From: Bacteroidaceae bacterium
Lineage (GTDB): Bacteria; Bacteroidota; Bacteroidia; Bacteroidales; Bacteroidaceae
NCBI GenBank assembly: GCA_024401275.1
Contig: JAKSLJ010000022.1
Coordinates: 1 to 56,516, forward strand
Direction of reading: 5' to 3'
DNA length: 56,516 nucleotides
Shown here: one piece after another, positions 9,344-19,700 of the stretch
Position numbering within the stretch: position 1 is the first letter of the stretch
How the letters are laid out: each line of letters opens with the position of its first letter
Position numbers and translations under genes: made by a program
Notes under the pieces: model-generated
The model's input: the letters and a program-made list of their open reading frames with translations, nothing else
Database searches by the model: none
Told to the model about the DNA's origin: nothing

Positions 9344-9375
9344 TTTGCAGTTTCCATTAATATTGTGTAACTTTG
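9344..9375 (+). promoter_or_regulatory. Promoter for the FAH/porU/porV/aroA/porW run
   Basis: TTTG (9344-9347) and TAACTTTG (9368-9375) are separated by 20 bp, matching the Bacteroidetes consensus. The first start codon follows at 9409. No equally good promoter was noticed within the run that follows. Confidence 0.7.
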
Positions 9376-9408
9376 TCGCGGGTCATATAATTATAAAACT
9401 AAATCAAT

Positions 9409-10026
9409 ATGAAGATATTTGCAATCGGAATGAACTATATTCAGCACAATAAAGAGCTGGATGGTGCGTTATATAAACCGGAGGAGCCTGTCATCTTCCT
9501 GAAGGCGGACTCTTCACTGCTGCAGAATCGCAAACCTTTCTTTCTGCCCGATCACCTCGGACAGATAGATTACGAAGCGGAAATAGTGGTGCGAATAAAT
9601 CGCGTTGGCAAGACTATTAGTCAGCAGTTTGCCCATCGCTACTATGATGTAGTAACCCTCGGCATAGACTTCACCGCCCGCGACTTGCAGAAGAAGCTCC
9701 GCGCAGAGGGCAAGCCATGGGATCTCTGCAAGGGATTTGACGGCGCAGCAGCCATCGGCGAATGGATTCCAAAGGAAAAGTTCCAGGACATTCAGTCGCT
9801 CGACTTCCATCTCGACATCAATGGAAGCACGGTTCAGCAGGGCAACACTGCCGACATGCTCTACAAGATAGACGAGATAATAAGCTACATCAGCCAGTTC
9901 TACACGCTGAAAACGGGCGATTTGCTCTACACCGGAACGCCGGTAGGAGTTGGCCCAGTGAAGATAGACGACCGCCTGGACGGCTACATCGAGGACCAGA
10001 AAGTGCTGGAACTGAAAGTGAAATAA
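9409..10026 (+). CDS. Fumarylacetoacetate hydrolase (FAH) family protein
   Basis: 205 aa, the short YcgM/FAHD1-like form. Expected metal-binding and fold motifs are present: IDYEAEIVVRI (near 50-60), GIDFTARDLQ (near 85-95), KGFDGAAAIG (near 105) and TGDLLYTGTPVGVGPV (near 167-183). Family members hydrolyse or decarboxylate acylpyruvates or oxaloacetate. It is 45 bp upstream of porU and shares its strand, so it is probably the first gene of the type IX secretion/aroA run. A functional link to secretion is not evident. Confidence 0.85.
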   Translation: MKIFAIGMNYIQHNKELDGALYKPEEPVIFLKADSSLLQNRKPFFLPDHLGQIDYEAEIVVRINRVGKTISQQFAHRYYDVVTLGIDFTARDLQKKLRAEGKPWDLCKGFDGAAAIGEWIPKEKFQDIQSLDFHLDINGSTVQQGNTADMLYKIDEIISYISQFYTLKTGDLLYTGTPVGVGPVKIDDRLDGYIEDQKVLELKVK

Positions 10027-10071
10027 AGTCCTGACGCAAACAGAAGTTCGGGACAAAAAACAAAAGATATT

Positions 10072-13000
10072 TTGAAAAGATTTTTCTACATAATAATAAC
10101 CCTTCTCACATCCGTTCTTTCGGTGAGTGCGCAGGATAATATAATCTATCAGCAACTGTTCAATCTTACGAAGTCGGAGCTGATGATAGATTCGCTTTTG
10201 CCTGAATTTACACATGTCGTACCACTCTCAGGCAACTACGGTGACTCCATATACTCTATTCAGTTGGTTTATCCTGAGTTCTCCGAGATGAGCAAGGAGC
10301 AGAGAGAGAAGTGCAAGAATCTCCTGGAAAATGCCGACGAGCAGGCATCGGTATTCAATGGCGTGGCTGCCCAGACGGTGGAGTTCATCCCGAAGCAGTC
10401 GGGCTATACTTTGGCAAACGGTCTTGTTCAGCAGACGGTTTGCGACCGCAAGCAGGGAAAGATAGAGATTTATTTCTCTCCAATCGTTACTGACGGCAAG
10501 ACTTATAAGCAGCTGTCGAGCTTCATGCTCCGCGTGTGCTCAAAGGCGGTTGGTGGTATGTCAGGCAAAAAGAAAGTGGCGGGAGCAACTTCCGACGCGG
10601 CAAGTTTCTATGCTCCTCATTCCGTTCTTTCTTCTGGCCAATGGGCAAAGATTGGGGTAGGCGAAGAGTCTGGTTTTTACGAACTTACAGCCGAAGTTAT
10701 CAAGAAAGCAGGATTCAAAGACTTGAAGAACGTGAAGATATACGGCTATGGCGGTAATCTTCAGGAAGAGAAAATGCGAAAAGAGTATTTGCAGCAGACC
10801 GATGATCTCTCGGAAGTGGCAAGCACTTACATAAACGGCAGACGCTATTTCTGGGGAAACGGTACTGTTTCCTATAAGGACGAGACAGCTTCACGCACTC
10901 GTAATCCATACTCTCAAAGGGGCTATTATTTCATTACTGAGAGTGAGGGAGAACCGCTCGTCCAGGATTCTGCCGCATTCATTGGCAACTATTACCCTTC
11001 TCCATATCTCTACAAGAACCATACTCTTTACGAGAAAGAAGAATATGCTTGGACTCGCGGAGGAAGAAATCTCTATGATAGTGAGACGGTAGAGGTCGGA
11101 AAGATCAGGAAATATCCTATTGATTTGAAGAACTATCCTGAAACGGCAAAGAATTTTAGGGTAGAGGTTGTTGTTTCCGCAGGTAGCAATTCCAGTTACG
11201 AGATTCTGGCAAACGGGAATAAGGTGAGCCAGGGAAGTATCTCGCTAAACAAGTATGATGATGCTTCGGTAAGGAGCAACAAGTTCACACTTTCAGAGCG
11301 TCCAACCGAAATAACCTTAAAGCCTCTTAGCGGTGGACCTTTCCGCTTGGATTACATTGATGTCTATTGCAACGAGGTTAAGGCGCCGTTTTTTTCCTCA
11401 GGAACTGTTCAGGAAGCGCAATACATCTGCGATATAGCAAATCAGGACCTTCATGCTGACAGCGCATATCAGATGGTCATCATCATTCCAACATCGCAAA
11501 AGTTTCGTGCTCAAGCGGAACGACTCAAGACTTTCCATGAGCAGCACGACGGACTTCGTGTTCGCATACTTTCTTCCAATGAGCTTATAAATGAGTTCTC
11601 AAGCGGTACCCCTGACGCGAATGCCTATCGCCGCTACATGAAGATGCTCTACGATAGAGCGCAGACAGAGGACGATATGCCGCGTTATCTGCTCCTCTTT
11701 GGAGCTTGTGGTTTTGATAACCGCATGATTTCCAGTACATGGAAAGGCACCGATCCGGATGATTATCTCCTCTGCTACGAGAGCGATAATTCTTACTCCG
11801 AGACAAACACGTACAGCAACGACGGTTTCTTCTGTCTGCTTGATGAGGGCGAAGGAGTAAGCATGTCATCTTCCGACCGTGAAGACATTGCCGTAGGTCG
11901 TATTCCAGCAAAGAATGCGGCAGAGGCAAAGGTGGCAGTAGATAAGATAATAGCTTATGCTGAGAAAAAGAATGCTGGCGACTGGCAGAATGTGATTGCT
12001 ATCTTTGGCGATGACGGAGATGCAAACCGCCATATGGAAGATGCTGAGTCCGTGGCACAAAGAGTGGAATACATTTCGCACGACTTCTATGTAAAGCGCG
12101 TGATGTGGGACACTTACAAGCGTGAGAATACATCTACCGGATTCACATTCCCTGAAGTGGAGAAGATTGTCAATCAGCAAATTGCCGATGGTGCGCTGAT
12201 AATTGACTATAGCGGTCACGGTGCTCCTCATCAGCTCTCGCATGAGAATTCCATAAGACTCTCCGACTTTGAGAATTCGGTGAACGAGAATCTCGCCTTC
12301 TGGATTACGGCAGCCTGTGATGTGACTCCGTTCGATAGTCGTCTCTCACATTTCGGTACAGCTGGACTTTTCAACAGCAACGGAGGTGCAATAGGCTTCT
12401 ATGGAACAACTCACTCCGTGTTCCCTACAGAAAACTGTGCCTTGAACAAGGCGATGATAGCAGCGTTGATAACTCCAGTAAACGGCGACTATTTAAGTCT
12501 TGGCGAAGCACAGCGTATAGCAAAAAACAATCTGATTACGCAGCGCACCGATCTTACGGTCAACAAACTGCAATATACTCTTCTTGGCGACCCTGCCCTG
12601 AAACTGAATGTGCCGCAACAGAAAGTTATTATAGATTCTATTAACGGACGCAATGTCAAGAACCTTGTTGAGCCAATCAAGATGAAGGCGGCAAGTGTGG
12701 CTCGAATATCCGGTCATATAGAAAAGGCAGGAACGAAGAATGATGCCTTCAACGGAACGCTGTCACTCACTGTCCGTGATGCAGAAAAACTTATTGTCGG
12801 CAGGAAGAACGATCCATCACTGCAGAATGTTTTCAAATATTATGATCGCACTTCTGTTCTCTATAAGGGAAATGCGAATGTTACAAATGGTGCTTTTTCT
12901 GCGGTATTTGCAGTGCCGAAAGATATAGACTACAGTGGCGACACGGGGTTGATTACTGCCTTTGCGGTTGATAAAACCACTTTCCAGACTGCACATGGCA

Positions 13001-13707
13001 GCAACGAAAACTTTGCCGCTTCAGGCACAGAGTCGGTCTATACCGACTCCATTGGCCCTTCCATCTATTGCTATCTCAACTCTCCGTCATTCCAGAATGG
13101 AGGAAATGTTAACCCAACGCCTTTCTTCTATGCAGAGATAAGCGATAAGGATGGTATAAACAGCACGGGCTCAAGTTATGGCCATGACCTGCAGCTTGTG
13201 ATAGATGGCGACATAAACCAAACATACAACCTGAACGATAACTTCACCTACGAGCTTGGAGACTACACGAAAGGCAAGACTTTCTACACTCTGCCTCAGC
13301 TCCCGATAGGCAAGCATACACTGCGTTTCCGTGCGTGGGACATACTCAACAATTCAAGTACTACGACACTCACATTCAATGTGGTGAACGGACTGAAGCC
13401 GGAATTGCAGGATATTTCATGCACAAAGAATCCAGCGCGTGACAATACTTCGTTTATCATCACCCATAATCGCAAAGGCTCTGATGTTACGGCAGATATT
13501 GAGGTGATGACGATGGCGGGCCGTCCGCTCTGGAAGAAGACGGTGAAAGGTGCTTCCACTTCTGGCGGAAACTTCATTGTTGACTGGGATCTATGCACAG
13601 AAGCTGGTGGCAAACTCCAAACGGGAGTCTATCTCTATCGTGTCCGTCTCTCTTCCGATGGTTCCGACGCAGTATCAAAAGCTAAGAAACTCATTATAAT
13701 AAATTAA
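10072..13707 (+). CDS. porU: Type IX secretion sortase PorU (C25 gingipain-family peptidase)
   Basis: 1211 aa, read from a TTG start because it places a typical signal peptide (KRFFYIIITLLTSVLSVSAQ) at the N-terminus. The peptidase C25 domain occupies about 450-850. DYSGHGAPHQLSHE holds catalytic His716, and WITAACDVTPFD holds catalytic Cys749. GFYGTTHSVFP completes the fold. The C-terminus (about 1130-1211) is an FlgD-like/CTD-type beta domain ending GVYLYRVRLSS. PorU cleaves the sorting domain of secreted cargo and attaches it to the cell surface, together with PorV, whose gene follows directly. Length and order match the Bacteroidetes porU-porV pair. Confidence 0.93.
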   Translation: MKRFFYIIITLLTSVLSVSAQDNIIYQQLFNLTKSELMIDSLLPEFTHVVPLSGNYGDSIYSIQLVYPEFSEMSKEQREKCKNLLENADEQASVFNGVAAQTVEFIPKQSGYTLANGLVQQTVCDRKQGKIEIYFSPIVTDGKTYKQLSSFMLRVCSKAVGGMSGKKKVAGATSDAASFYAPHSVLSSGQWAKIGVGEESGFYELTAEVIKKAGFKDLKNVKIYGYGGNLQEEKMRKEYLQQTDDLSEVASTYINGRRYFWGNGTVSYKDETASRTRNPYSQRGYYFITESEGEPLVQDSAAFIGNYYPSPYLYKNHTLYEKEEYAWTRGGRNLYDSETVEVGKIRKYPIDLKNYPETAKNFRVEVVVSAGSNSSYEILANGNKVSQGSISLNKYDDASVRSNKFTLSERPTEITLKPLSGGPFRLDYIDVYCNEVKAPFFSSGTVQEAQYICDIANQDLHADSAYQMVIIIPTSQKFRAQAERLKTFHEQHDGLRVRILSSNELINEFSSGTPDANAYRRYMKMLYDRAQTEDDMPRYLLLFGACGFDNRMISSTWKGTDPDDYLLCYESDNSYSETNTYSNDGFFCLLDEGEGVSMSSSDREDIAVGRIPAKNAAEAKVAVDKIIAYAEKKNAGDWQNVIAIFGDDGDANRHMEDAESVAQRVEYISHDFYVKRVMWDTYKRENTSTGFTFPEVEKIVNQQIADGALIIDYSGHGAPHQLSHENSIRLSDFENSVNENLAFWITAACDVTPFDSRLSHFGTAGLFNSNGGAIGFYGTTHSVFPTENCALNKAMIAALITPVNGDYLSLGEAQRIAKNNLITQRTDLTVNKLQYTLLGDPALKLNVPQQKVIIDSINGRNVKNLVEPIKMKAASVARISGHIEKAGTKNDAFNGTLSLTVRDAEKLIVGRKNDPSLQNVFKYYDRTSVLYKGNANVTNGAFSAVFAVPKDIDYSGDTGLITAFAVDKTTFQTAHGSNENFAASGTESVYTDSIGPSIYCYLNSPSFQNGGNVNPTPFFYAEISDKDGINSTGSSYGHDLQLVIDGDINQTYNLNDNFTYELGDYTKGKTFYTLPQLPIGKHTLRFRAWDILNNSSTTTLTFNVVNGLKPELQDISCTKNPARDNTSFIITHNRKGSDVTADIEVMTMAGRPLWKKTVKGASTSGGNFIVDWDLCTEAGGKLQTGVYLYRVRLSSDGSDAVSKAKKLIIIN

Positions 13708-13742
13708 AGATTATTCCCAAGATAAACAAAAAATGATTATTC

Positions 13743-13761
13743 CCTGTGAGCTTCTCACGGG
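13743..13761. other. Small hairpin between porU and porV
   Basis: The sequence forms an 8-bp stem (CCTGTGAG with CTCACGGG, one G-T pair) around a 3-nt loop. It lies 18 bp upstream of the porV start and has no T-run. It may stabilise or separate the messages; that is inference. Confidence 0.45.
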
Positions 13762-13778
13762 ATCTCAATACAGAAACA

Positions 13779-14990
13779 ATGAAAAAGAAACTCCATTCCA
13801 CATCATTCCGCATTCTCCTTTCTGCATTCTGCATTTTGCATTCTGCATTCGTTTCAGCACAGGACAGCAAGACGGATATCTTCAATCCGGTAAATACCTC
13901 GGTCACTTCGCAGACCATTGCCCCTGATGCTCGTGCTGCGGGTATGGGTGATGTCGGTGCTGCTACCGATCCTGATGTGAACTCACAGTTCTGGAACCCT
14001 GCAAAATATCCGTTTGCAATCAGCAAGGCTGGTGTTGCATTAAACTACACTCCATGGCTTCGCCAACTTGTAAGCGACATGGATCTCGCCACTGTTGCCG
14101 GCTATTATCGCATAGGCGACTATAGTGCCGTGTCAGGTTCGCTGCGTTACTTCTCTCTCGGTGAGGTGATGACTTCTGAGGATGAGGGTGCCTATACCAT
14201 CAAGCCATACGAGATGTCGCTTGACGCTTCGTACTCTCTTATGCTCAGCGAGACATTCTCTCTCGGTGCTGGCGTGCGATGGATATACTCTGACCTTACT
14301 TACGACTATACGGATGACACTACTCCGGGAAGTGCTTTCGCAGCCGACATCTCGACATACTATAACAACTACTTCAATATGGGCAATCGTGAATGCCAAA
14401 TAGGTCTTGGTCTGAATATCTCGAATATTGGTAGCAAGATCAACTTTGGTGGTTCTGATTACAGCGAGTTCATCCCGACAAACCTCCGTCTTGGCTTCAA
14501 TCTTATGGTGCCTGTAGATGAGTACAACCGCTTCTCCATAGCAGCTGATGCCAACAAGCTTCTCGTTCCTACTTGTCCTACTGACGACCAGTGTCGTGAG
14601 GCTCTCGGACTTAGTGAGGATGAACCTGTCACATGGTACAATGATTATCGTCTTGAGAACTACTACAACCTCTCTTCAATCTCTGGTATCTTCAAGAGCT
14701 TCTCTGATGCTCCAGGCGGCATGAAGGAGGAACTTCAGGAAATAAACTGGAGTATCGGTGGAGAGTATATCTATAACGATCGCTTCTCTCTCCGTGCCGG
14801 TTATCACCATGAATCCGAGAACAAGGGTAACCGTAAGTACTTCGCTGTCGGTGCTGGTTTCAAGATGAGCGCATTCACTCTCGACTGCGGTTATCTTATT
14901 GCAACAGCAAAGTCTAATCCACTTGACCAGACACTCCGTTTCACTCTCGGTTTCGACCTTGACGGCATCAAGGACCTCTTTAAGAAATAA
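13779..14990 (+). CDS. porV: Type IX secretion outer-membrane protein PorV (LptO)
   Basis: 403 aa from the ATG at 13779 (MKKKLHSTS). An upstream in-frame ATG would add 11 residues before the signal peptide and is less likely. Mature PorV motifs are present: SQTIAPDARAAGMGDVGAATDPDVNSQFWNPAKYPF, seen here in pieces near 30-65, then SLRYFSLGEV and a repeated amphipathic beta-strand pattern to the terminal FDLDGIKDLFKK. PorV is a FadL-like barrel that shuttles cargo from the translocon to PorU. The signal-peptide hydrophobic core is encoded by CTGCATT-type repeats, which is unusual. Confidence 0.93.
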   Translation: MKKKLHSTSFRILLSAFCILHSAFVSAQDSKTDIFNPVNTSVTSQTIAPDARAAGMGDVGAATDPDVNSQFWNPAKYPFAISKAGVALNYTPWLRQLVSDMDLATVAGYYRIGDYSAVSGSLRYFSLGEVMTSEDEGAYTIKPYEMSLDASYSLMLSETFSLGAGVRWIYSDLTYDYTDDTTPGSAFAADISTYYNNYFNMGNRECQIGLGLNISNIGSKINFGGSDYSEFIPTNLRLGFNLMVPVDEYNRFSIAADANKLLVPTCPTDDQCREALGLSEDEPVTWYNDYRLENYYNLSSISGIFKSFSDAPGGMKEELQEINWSIGGEYIYNDRFSLRAGYHHESENKGNRKYFAVGAGFKMSAFTLDCGYLIATAKSNPLDQTLRFTLGFDLDGIKDLFKK

Positions 14991-15011
14991 TCAGATCTTA
15001 TTGTCCCATTT

Positions 15012-16274
15012 ATGATAATAACCGCACCAAAACATATAAACTGCAGTATAAACCTGCCAGCATCAAAGAGCATAAGCAATCGTGTGCTCATTGTCTCTGC
15101 CCTAGCTTCAGGTGCCGACGACATGCAGAACATTTCGAACCTCGCTACTTGCGATGACACTCGTGTGGTAAAGGAAGCCTTCCTGAGCAATCTGCCATAC
15201 GAGATAAACATCGGTGCAGCTGGTACTGCCATGCGATTCATGACAGCCTACCTTGCTCTTCGCGATGGTGAGGAGCATGTGATAACAGGCACTGAGCGCA
15301 TGAAGCATCGTCCAATAAAGGTTCTTGTGGATGCTTTACGCACTTTAGGTGCTGATGTGGAGTACATCGGCGAGGAAGGTTTTCCACCGCTGAAGATTCG
15401 CGGAAAGAAACTCCAAGGCGGACATCTTTCAATTCCTGGCGACATCAGTTCGCAGTATATCTCTGCCTTGCTGATGATTTCTCCTATGCTTGAAGAAGGA
15501 TTGAAACTCCGACTTATCGGCGATATTTATTCCCGCCCATACATTGACCTTACCCTTGCCATTATGCAGGAGTATGGAGCAGAGGCTAAGTGGCACGACA
15601 ACGACGACATCACGATACAGCCGGGATGCTATGGCGTCAGACCTTATCGGGTTGAGAACGACTGGAGTGCTGCAAGCTATTGGTACGAGATATACGCGCT
15701 TCTCCTGCAGAATGGAGGCAATGCTGAGGAAGATTCCATAACACTTGAAGGACTGAAAGATAGTTCACGTCAAGGCGATTCAAGCATTCGCTATCTCTTT
15801 AACCTGCTTGGCGTGAAGTCTAAGTTTGCCAGCAGAGACGAGATTTCCGACCTTACCCTGAAACCTGCAATCACTTGCGTAGGCAAATTGGAGTATGACT
15901 TCGTGAATATACCGGATATGGCACAGACCTTCGTCGTAGTATGCTGTGCATTGGGCATTCCGTTCCACTTCACAGGACTTGCCAGCTTGAAGATAAAGGA
16001 GACTGACCGCATAGAAGCACTGAAGACTGAATTGCGCAAGGTGGGTTATGTTATAGAGGATCGCAATGACTCGGAACTTATTTGGACAGGCGAGACTTGC
16101 GAGCCAACCTTTGCCCCGATAGACACTTATGAGGATCATCGTATGGCAATGGCGTTTGCGCCACTCGCACTGAAGTATGGCAAGATTGAAATAAACAATC
16201 CGGAAGTTGTCTCAAAGTCTTATCCTGATTTCTGGAGCGATTTGCAAAAGGCTGGCTTCCAGATAGAAGAGTAA
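15012..16274 (+). CDS. aroA: 3-phosphoshikimate 1-carboxyvinyltransferase (EPSP synthase)
   Basis: 420 aa, the normal size. The N-terminal PASKSISNRVLI contains the shikimate-3-phosphate/PEP-binding Lys-Ser pair. GAAGTAMRFMTAYLA contains the second conserved loop, and GTERMKHRPI, PGDISSQYISALLM, KIKETDRIEALKTEL and EDHRMAMAFAPLAL are all recognisable. The enzyme makes EPSP in the shikimate pathway. The gene starts 21 bp after porV and ends 8 bp before the next gene, so it is embedded in the type IX secretion run. Confidence 0.95.
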   Translation: MIITAPKHINCSINLPASKSISNRVLIVSALASGADDMQNISNLATCDDTRVVKEAFLSNLPYEINIGAAGTAMRFMTAYLALRDGEEHVITGTERMKHRPIKVLVDALRTLGADVEYIGEEGFPPLKIRGKKLQGGHLSIPGDISSQYISALLMISPMLEEGLKLRLIGDIYSRPYIDLTLAIMQEYGAEAKWHDNDDITIQPGCYGVRPYRVENDWSAASYWYEIYALLLQNGGNAEEDSITLEGLKDSSRQGDSSIRYLFNLLGVKSKFASRDEISDLTLKPAITCVGKLEYDFVNIPDMAQTFVVVCCALGIPFHFTGLASLKIKETDRIEALKTELRKVGYVIEDRNDSELIWTGETCEPTFAPIDTYEDHRMAMAFAPLALKYGKIEINNPEVVSKSYPDFWSDLQKAGFQIEE

Positions 16275-16282
16275 AGCAATAT

Positions 16283-16693
16283 ATGATTAATCCTAATACA
16301 ATATACATAGCCATTGCGCTTATTGTGCTTGCTATTGCCACTCACATTATCCGTCGTTACATGGCAAGCAACGAGTTGAGCGATGCGCTGAAAGCTAATG
16401 AACCCGCTGCTGGCGACTGTGGCGGTTGTGACGGCACGGATACAAAGTGCGAGCAAGAGTGCATGATGGAAGCAGCGACAAAGGACATTGAATACTTTGA
16501 TGACGAGGATCTTGACCGCTTTGCCCGTCGTGCTTCAAGCGAATATACCGACGAGGAGGCAGAAGAGTTCCGCGATGTCATGTTCTCCATGAAGCAGTCG
16601 GAAGTGAAAGACTGGAATCGCTCGCTCATCCTTCGCGAGATAAATGTGCCGGATCAGGTGAAAGACGAACTGCTGATGCTCCTTCAGGAGTAA
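16283..16693 (+). CDS. Small membrane-anchored protein with Cys-rich cluster
   Basis: 136 aa. One N-terminal membrane helix (about 4-24, IYIAIALIVLAIATHII) is followed by a short linker. A compact cysteine cluster (GDCGGCDG, TKCEQECM, residues about 48-65) could bind a metal or Fe-S cluster. The rest is acidic and predicted soluble (DDEDLDRFARRASSEYTDEEAEEF). I do not recognise a characterised family. It lies 8 bp after aroA and 70 bp before the porW-like gene, so co-transcription is likely. Confidence 0.7.
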   Translation: MINPNTIYIAIALIVLAIATHIIRRYMASNELSDALKANEPAAGDCGGCDGTDTKCEQECMMEAATKDIEYFDDEDLDRFARRASSEYTDEEAEEFRDVMFSMKQSEVKDWNRSLILREINVPDQVKDELLMLLQE

Positions 16694-16715
16694 ATCCACA
16701 ATTCTCTTTCTTCAT

Positions 16716-16763
16716 TTATAATTTTTCTTTTTTCAACTTTCATTTTTCATTTTTCAATTTTAA
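16716..16763. repeat. TTTTCA/TTCAATT simple-repeat spacer
   Basis: A degenerate run of TTTCATTTTTCA and TTTTCAATTTTAATT units fills the gap directly before the TTG start of the porW-like gene. A similar spacer occurs at 22437-22475. Confidence 0.6.
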
Positions 16764-19700
16764 TTGAATAAAAGGCCTTTCTACATATTGCTCCTTTTGG
16801 TTATGGCTGCTGTTATCCTCGCCGCCTGTTCAACCAACAAGAACACCTCGCAGACGCGATGGTGGCACTCCTTTACGGCCAAGTACAACACCTACTATAA
16901 TGGCTCGCTCGCCTATATTGACGGTGCTTTGGAGAAGGAGAAAGGCAATAAGGACAACTTTACCGAGATTATTCCGCTCTATACCGTAGGCAATAAGAGC
17001 AGTAAGGAAATAGGAAGTGGCAATTTTGATCGCGCCATAGAAAAATGTCAAAAGGCAATAAAACGCCATTCCATCAAGAAGCGCCCAGAATGGAAGAAGA
17101 CTCGAAAGAAGACTGAGAAAGACATAGAGTGGCTCAATCGCAAGGAGTATAATCCTTTCTTGTGGAAAGCGTGGCTTATGATGGGTAAGTCGCAATTCCA
17201 GAAAGGTGCCTTCGACGAGGCTGCCTCCACTTTTGCTTATATGGCTCGAATGTATAGCACTCAGCCGGAAATCTACGGCAAGGCTCGTGCATGGCTCGCA
17301 AAGTGCTATATTGAGCAGGACTGGCTTTATGATGCAGAGGATGTCATAAAGAAGATGCACCGTGACTCCATAGACTGGCGCGCGCAGAAAGAGTGGAACT
17401 ATACTATGGCTGACTATTATATCCACTCACAGCAGCTTGAAGAAGCAATTCCTTATCTGCAGAAAGTCATCAAGAGAGAGAGTCGAATCAAGCAGAAGGC
17501 TCGCGAATATTATCTTCTTGGTCAGATATATGCCGCTCTTGGTCGTAAGGATGAGGCGTATAGGGCATTCCGTTCTTGCTCTCGTTGCAATCCGCCTTAT
17601 GAGTTGGACTTCAACGCCCGTATCTCTATGACGGAGGTTGCTGCGGAAAAGGATGCAAAGGGCATGATCTCGCTGTTGAAGCGCATGGCGCGAAACGATA
17701 ACAACAAGGACTATCTCGACCAGGTTTATTATGCTATTGGTAATATCTATCTCGCTCAGAAAGATACGGTCAATGCCATAGGCGCTTACGAAAAAGGAAA
17801 TGCCAAGGCAACTCGCTCTGGCATAGAGAAGGGTGTACTCTTACTTCATCTTGGTGACCTCTATTGGCAGCAGGAAAAATATTCTGATGCAAAGCGCTGC
17901 TATGGCGAGGCTATCGGTCTGCTTGACAAGGAACGCAAGGACTACGAGCAACTCTCTAATCGTTCGAAGATGTTGGATGAGCTTGTACCATATACTGATG
18001 CCATCCATCTTAACGACTCTCTACTAGCCCTTTCCGTTATGTCGGAGAAGGATAGGAATGCCGCTATTGACCGTGTTATTGAAGCACTGAAGAAGAAGGA
18101 AAAAGAAGAAAAAGACCGCGAGGCAGAGGCAAATGCAGCTAATGCTCAGAACAATGCAGCTGCCAATAACAGGCAGTTGCAGGGTAGAAACGATCCTCGC
18201 CAGCAGAACAACAGTCGCGACCAGAGCTCTACATTCTACTTTTACAATCAGATGGCAGTAAACCAGGGTAAGCAGCAGTTCCAGAAACTCTGGGGCAGAC
18301 GCGATAATGTTGATGACTGGCAGCGAACGAACAAGACCGTCGTGGCCCAGACTCCTTCTGATCAGCAGTTGGATGAGAGCAATCTTACTGAAGAACAGCG
18401 CGACTCCATTGCTCAGGCAACAGCTGCGCAAGACTCCATTGCCGATGAGAAGGAGAAACCGGAGAATGATCCTCATAAGCGCGAATACTATATGAAGGAT
18501 ATTCCGTTCGAGCAGAGTCAGAAAGATGCTTGCCATCAACTCATTTCCGACGGACTTTACAATTCCGGTGTAATCTTTAAGGACAAGTTCGACAATCTTC
18601 CGCTCAGCCAGAAGCAGTTTGCTCGTTTGCAGAAAGATTATCCTGCATTCGAAAAGAATGCCGACCTTTATTATCATAGCTATCTGCTCTACAACCGCAT
18701 GAATCAGCCGGGCAGAGCCGACAGTTATCTGACGCTTCTGAAAGATAGTTTCCCTGACAACGAGTGGACGAAAGTTCTCTCCGACCCTTACTTCCAGTGG
18801 AATGCCATTTACGGAAAGCATGCAGAAGACTCGCTCTATGCGGCAACATATAATGCCTTTAAGGAGAATCGTTTCGAGGAAATCTACCAGAATTTCCAGA
18901 AATCTACCGATATTCATCCGCTCGGCGACAATCGCGACAAGTTTGTCTTCATCCATGGTCTTTCAAAACTTAACGATGGTGACACAAAGACTTGCCTTGA
19001 AGATATGCAGACTGTCGTGGAGAAGTTCCCGAAGAGTGGGGTGCAGCCGTTGGCAGGTATGATTATCAATGGTGTGAAGGAAGGCAGGCAACTTCGTGGC
19101 GGTCGCTTCGACATGGGTGATATCTGGTCACGCAGAACTGCCGTCATGGCAGATAGCGACTCCATCGCCGCACGCGAGTTCATACCAGATCTCGACATTC
19201 CTTACACTTTCCTCTTTGCCTATAATCCAGATTCTATAGAGAATGAGAACAAACTTCTCTTTGAACTTGCACGCTTCAACTTCACCACTTATGTTGTGCG
19301 TAACTTTGAAATCCAAATAGAGGATGTTGATGGTGTTGTGAGAATGAAGGTTGGTGGCTTCCAGTCTTATCAAGAGGCACGCCAATATGCTCGCCAGCTC
19401 TACGAACAGAGCAGCGTGATACCGGCACTTGCCGCCAAAGCACGACCGATAATCATCAGCGATACGAACCTTGAACTTCTTGGCACGCAGTATAGCTACA
19501 ATGATTACGATGAGTATTATGAGACGCACTATGTGCCGCTGAAACTCTCTACTATAGAACTCCTCAACGAACCAGTCATCACGAACCGCAACGCGGACGA
19601 TCTCGACCCAGAGCCTGATGAACCAAAGAAGCCAGAGCCAGAGGCTGAGGACGAAACGCAGGAAGACGACGACTTCAACATCATAGAAGAGGAAACCGGT

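Noticed and set aside
13743-13761. Terminator between porU and porV
   Set aside because: The hairpin has only a 3-nt loop and no T-run, and porV follows directly.
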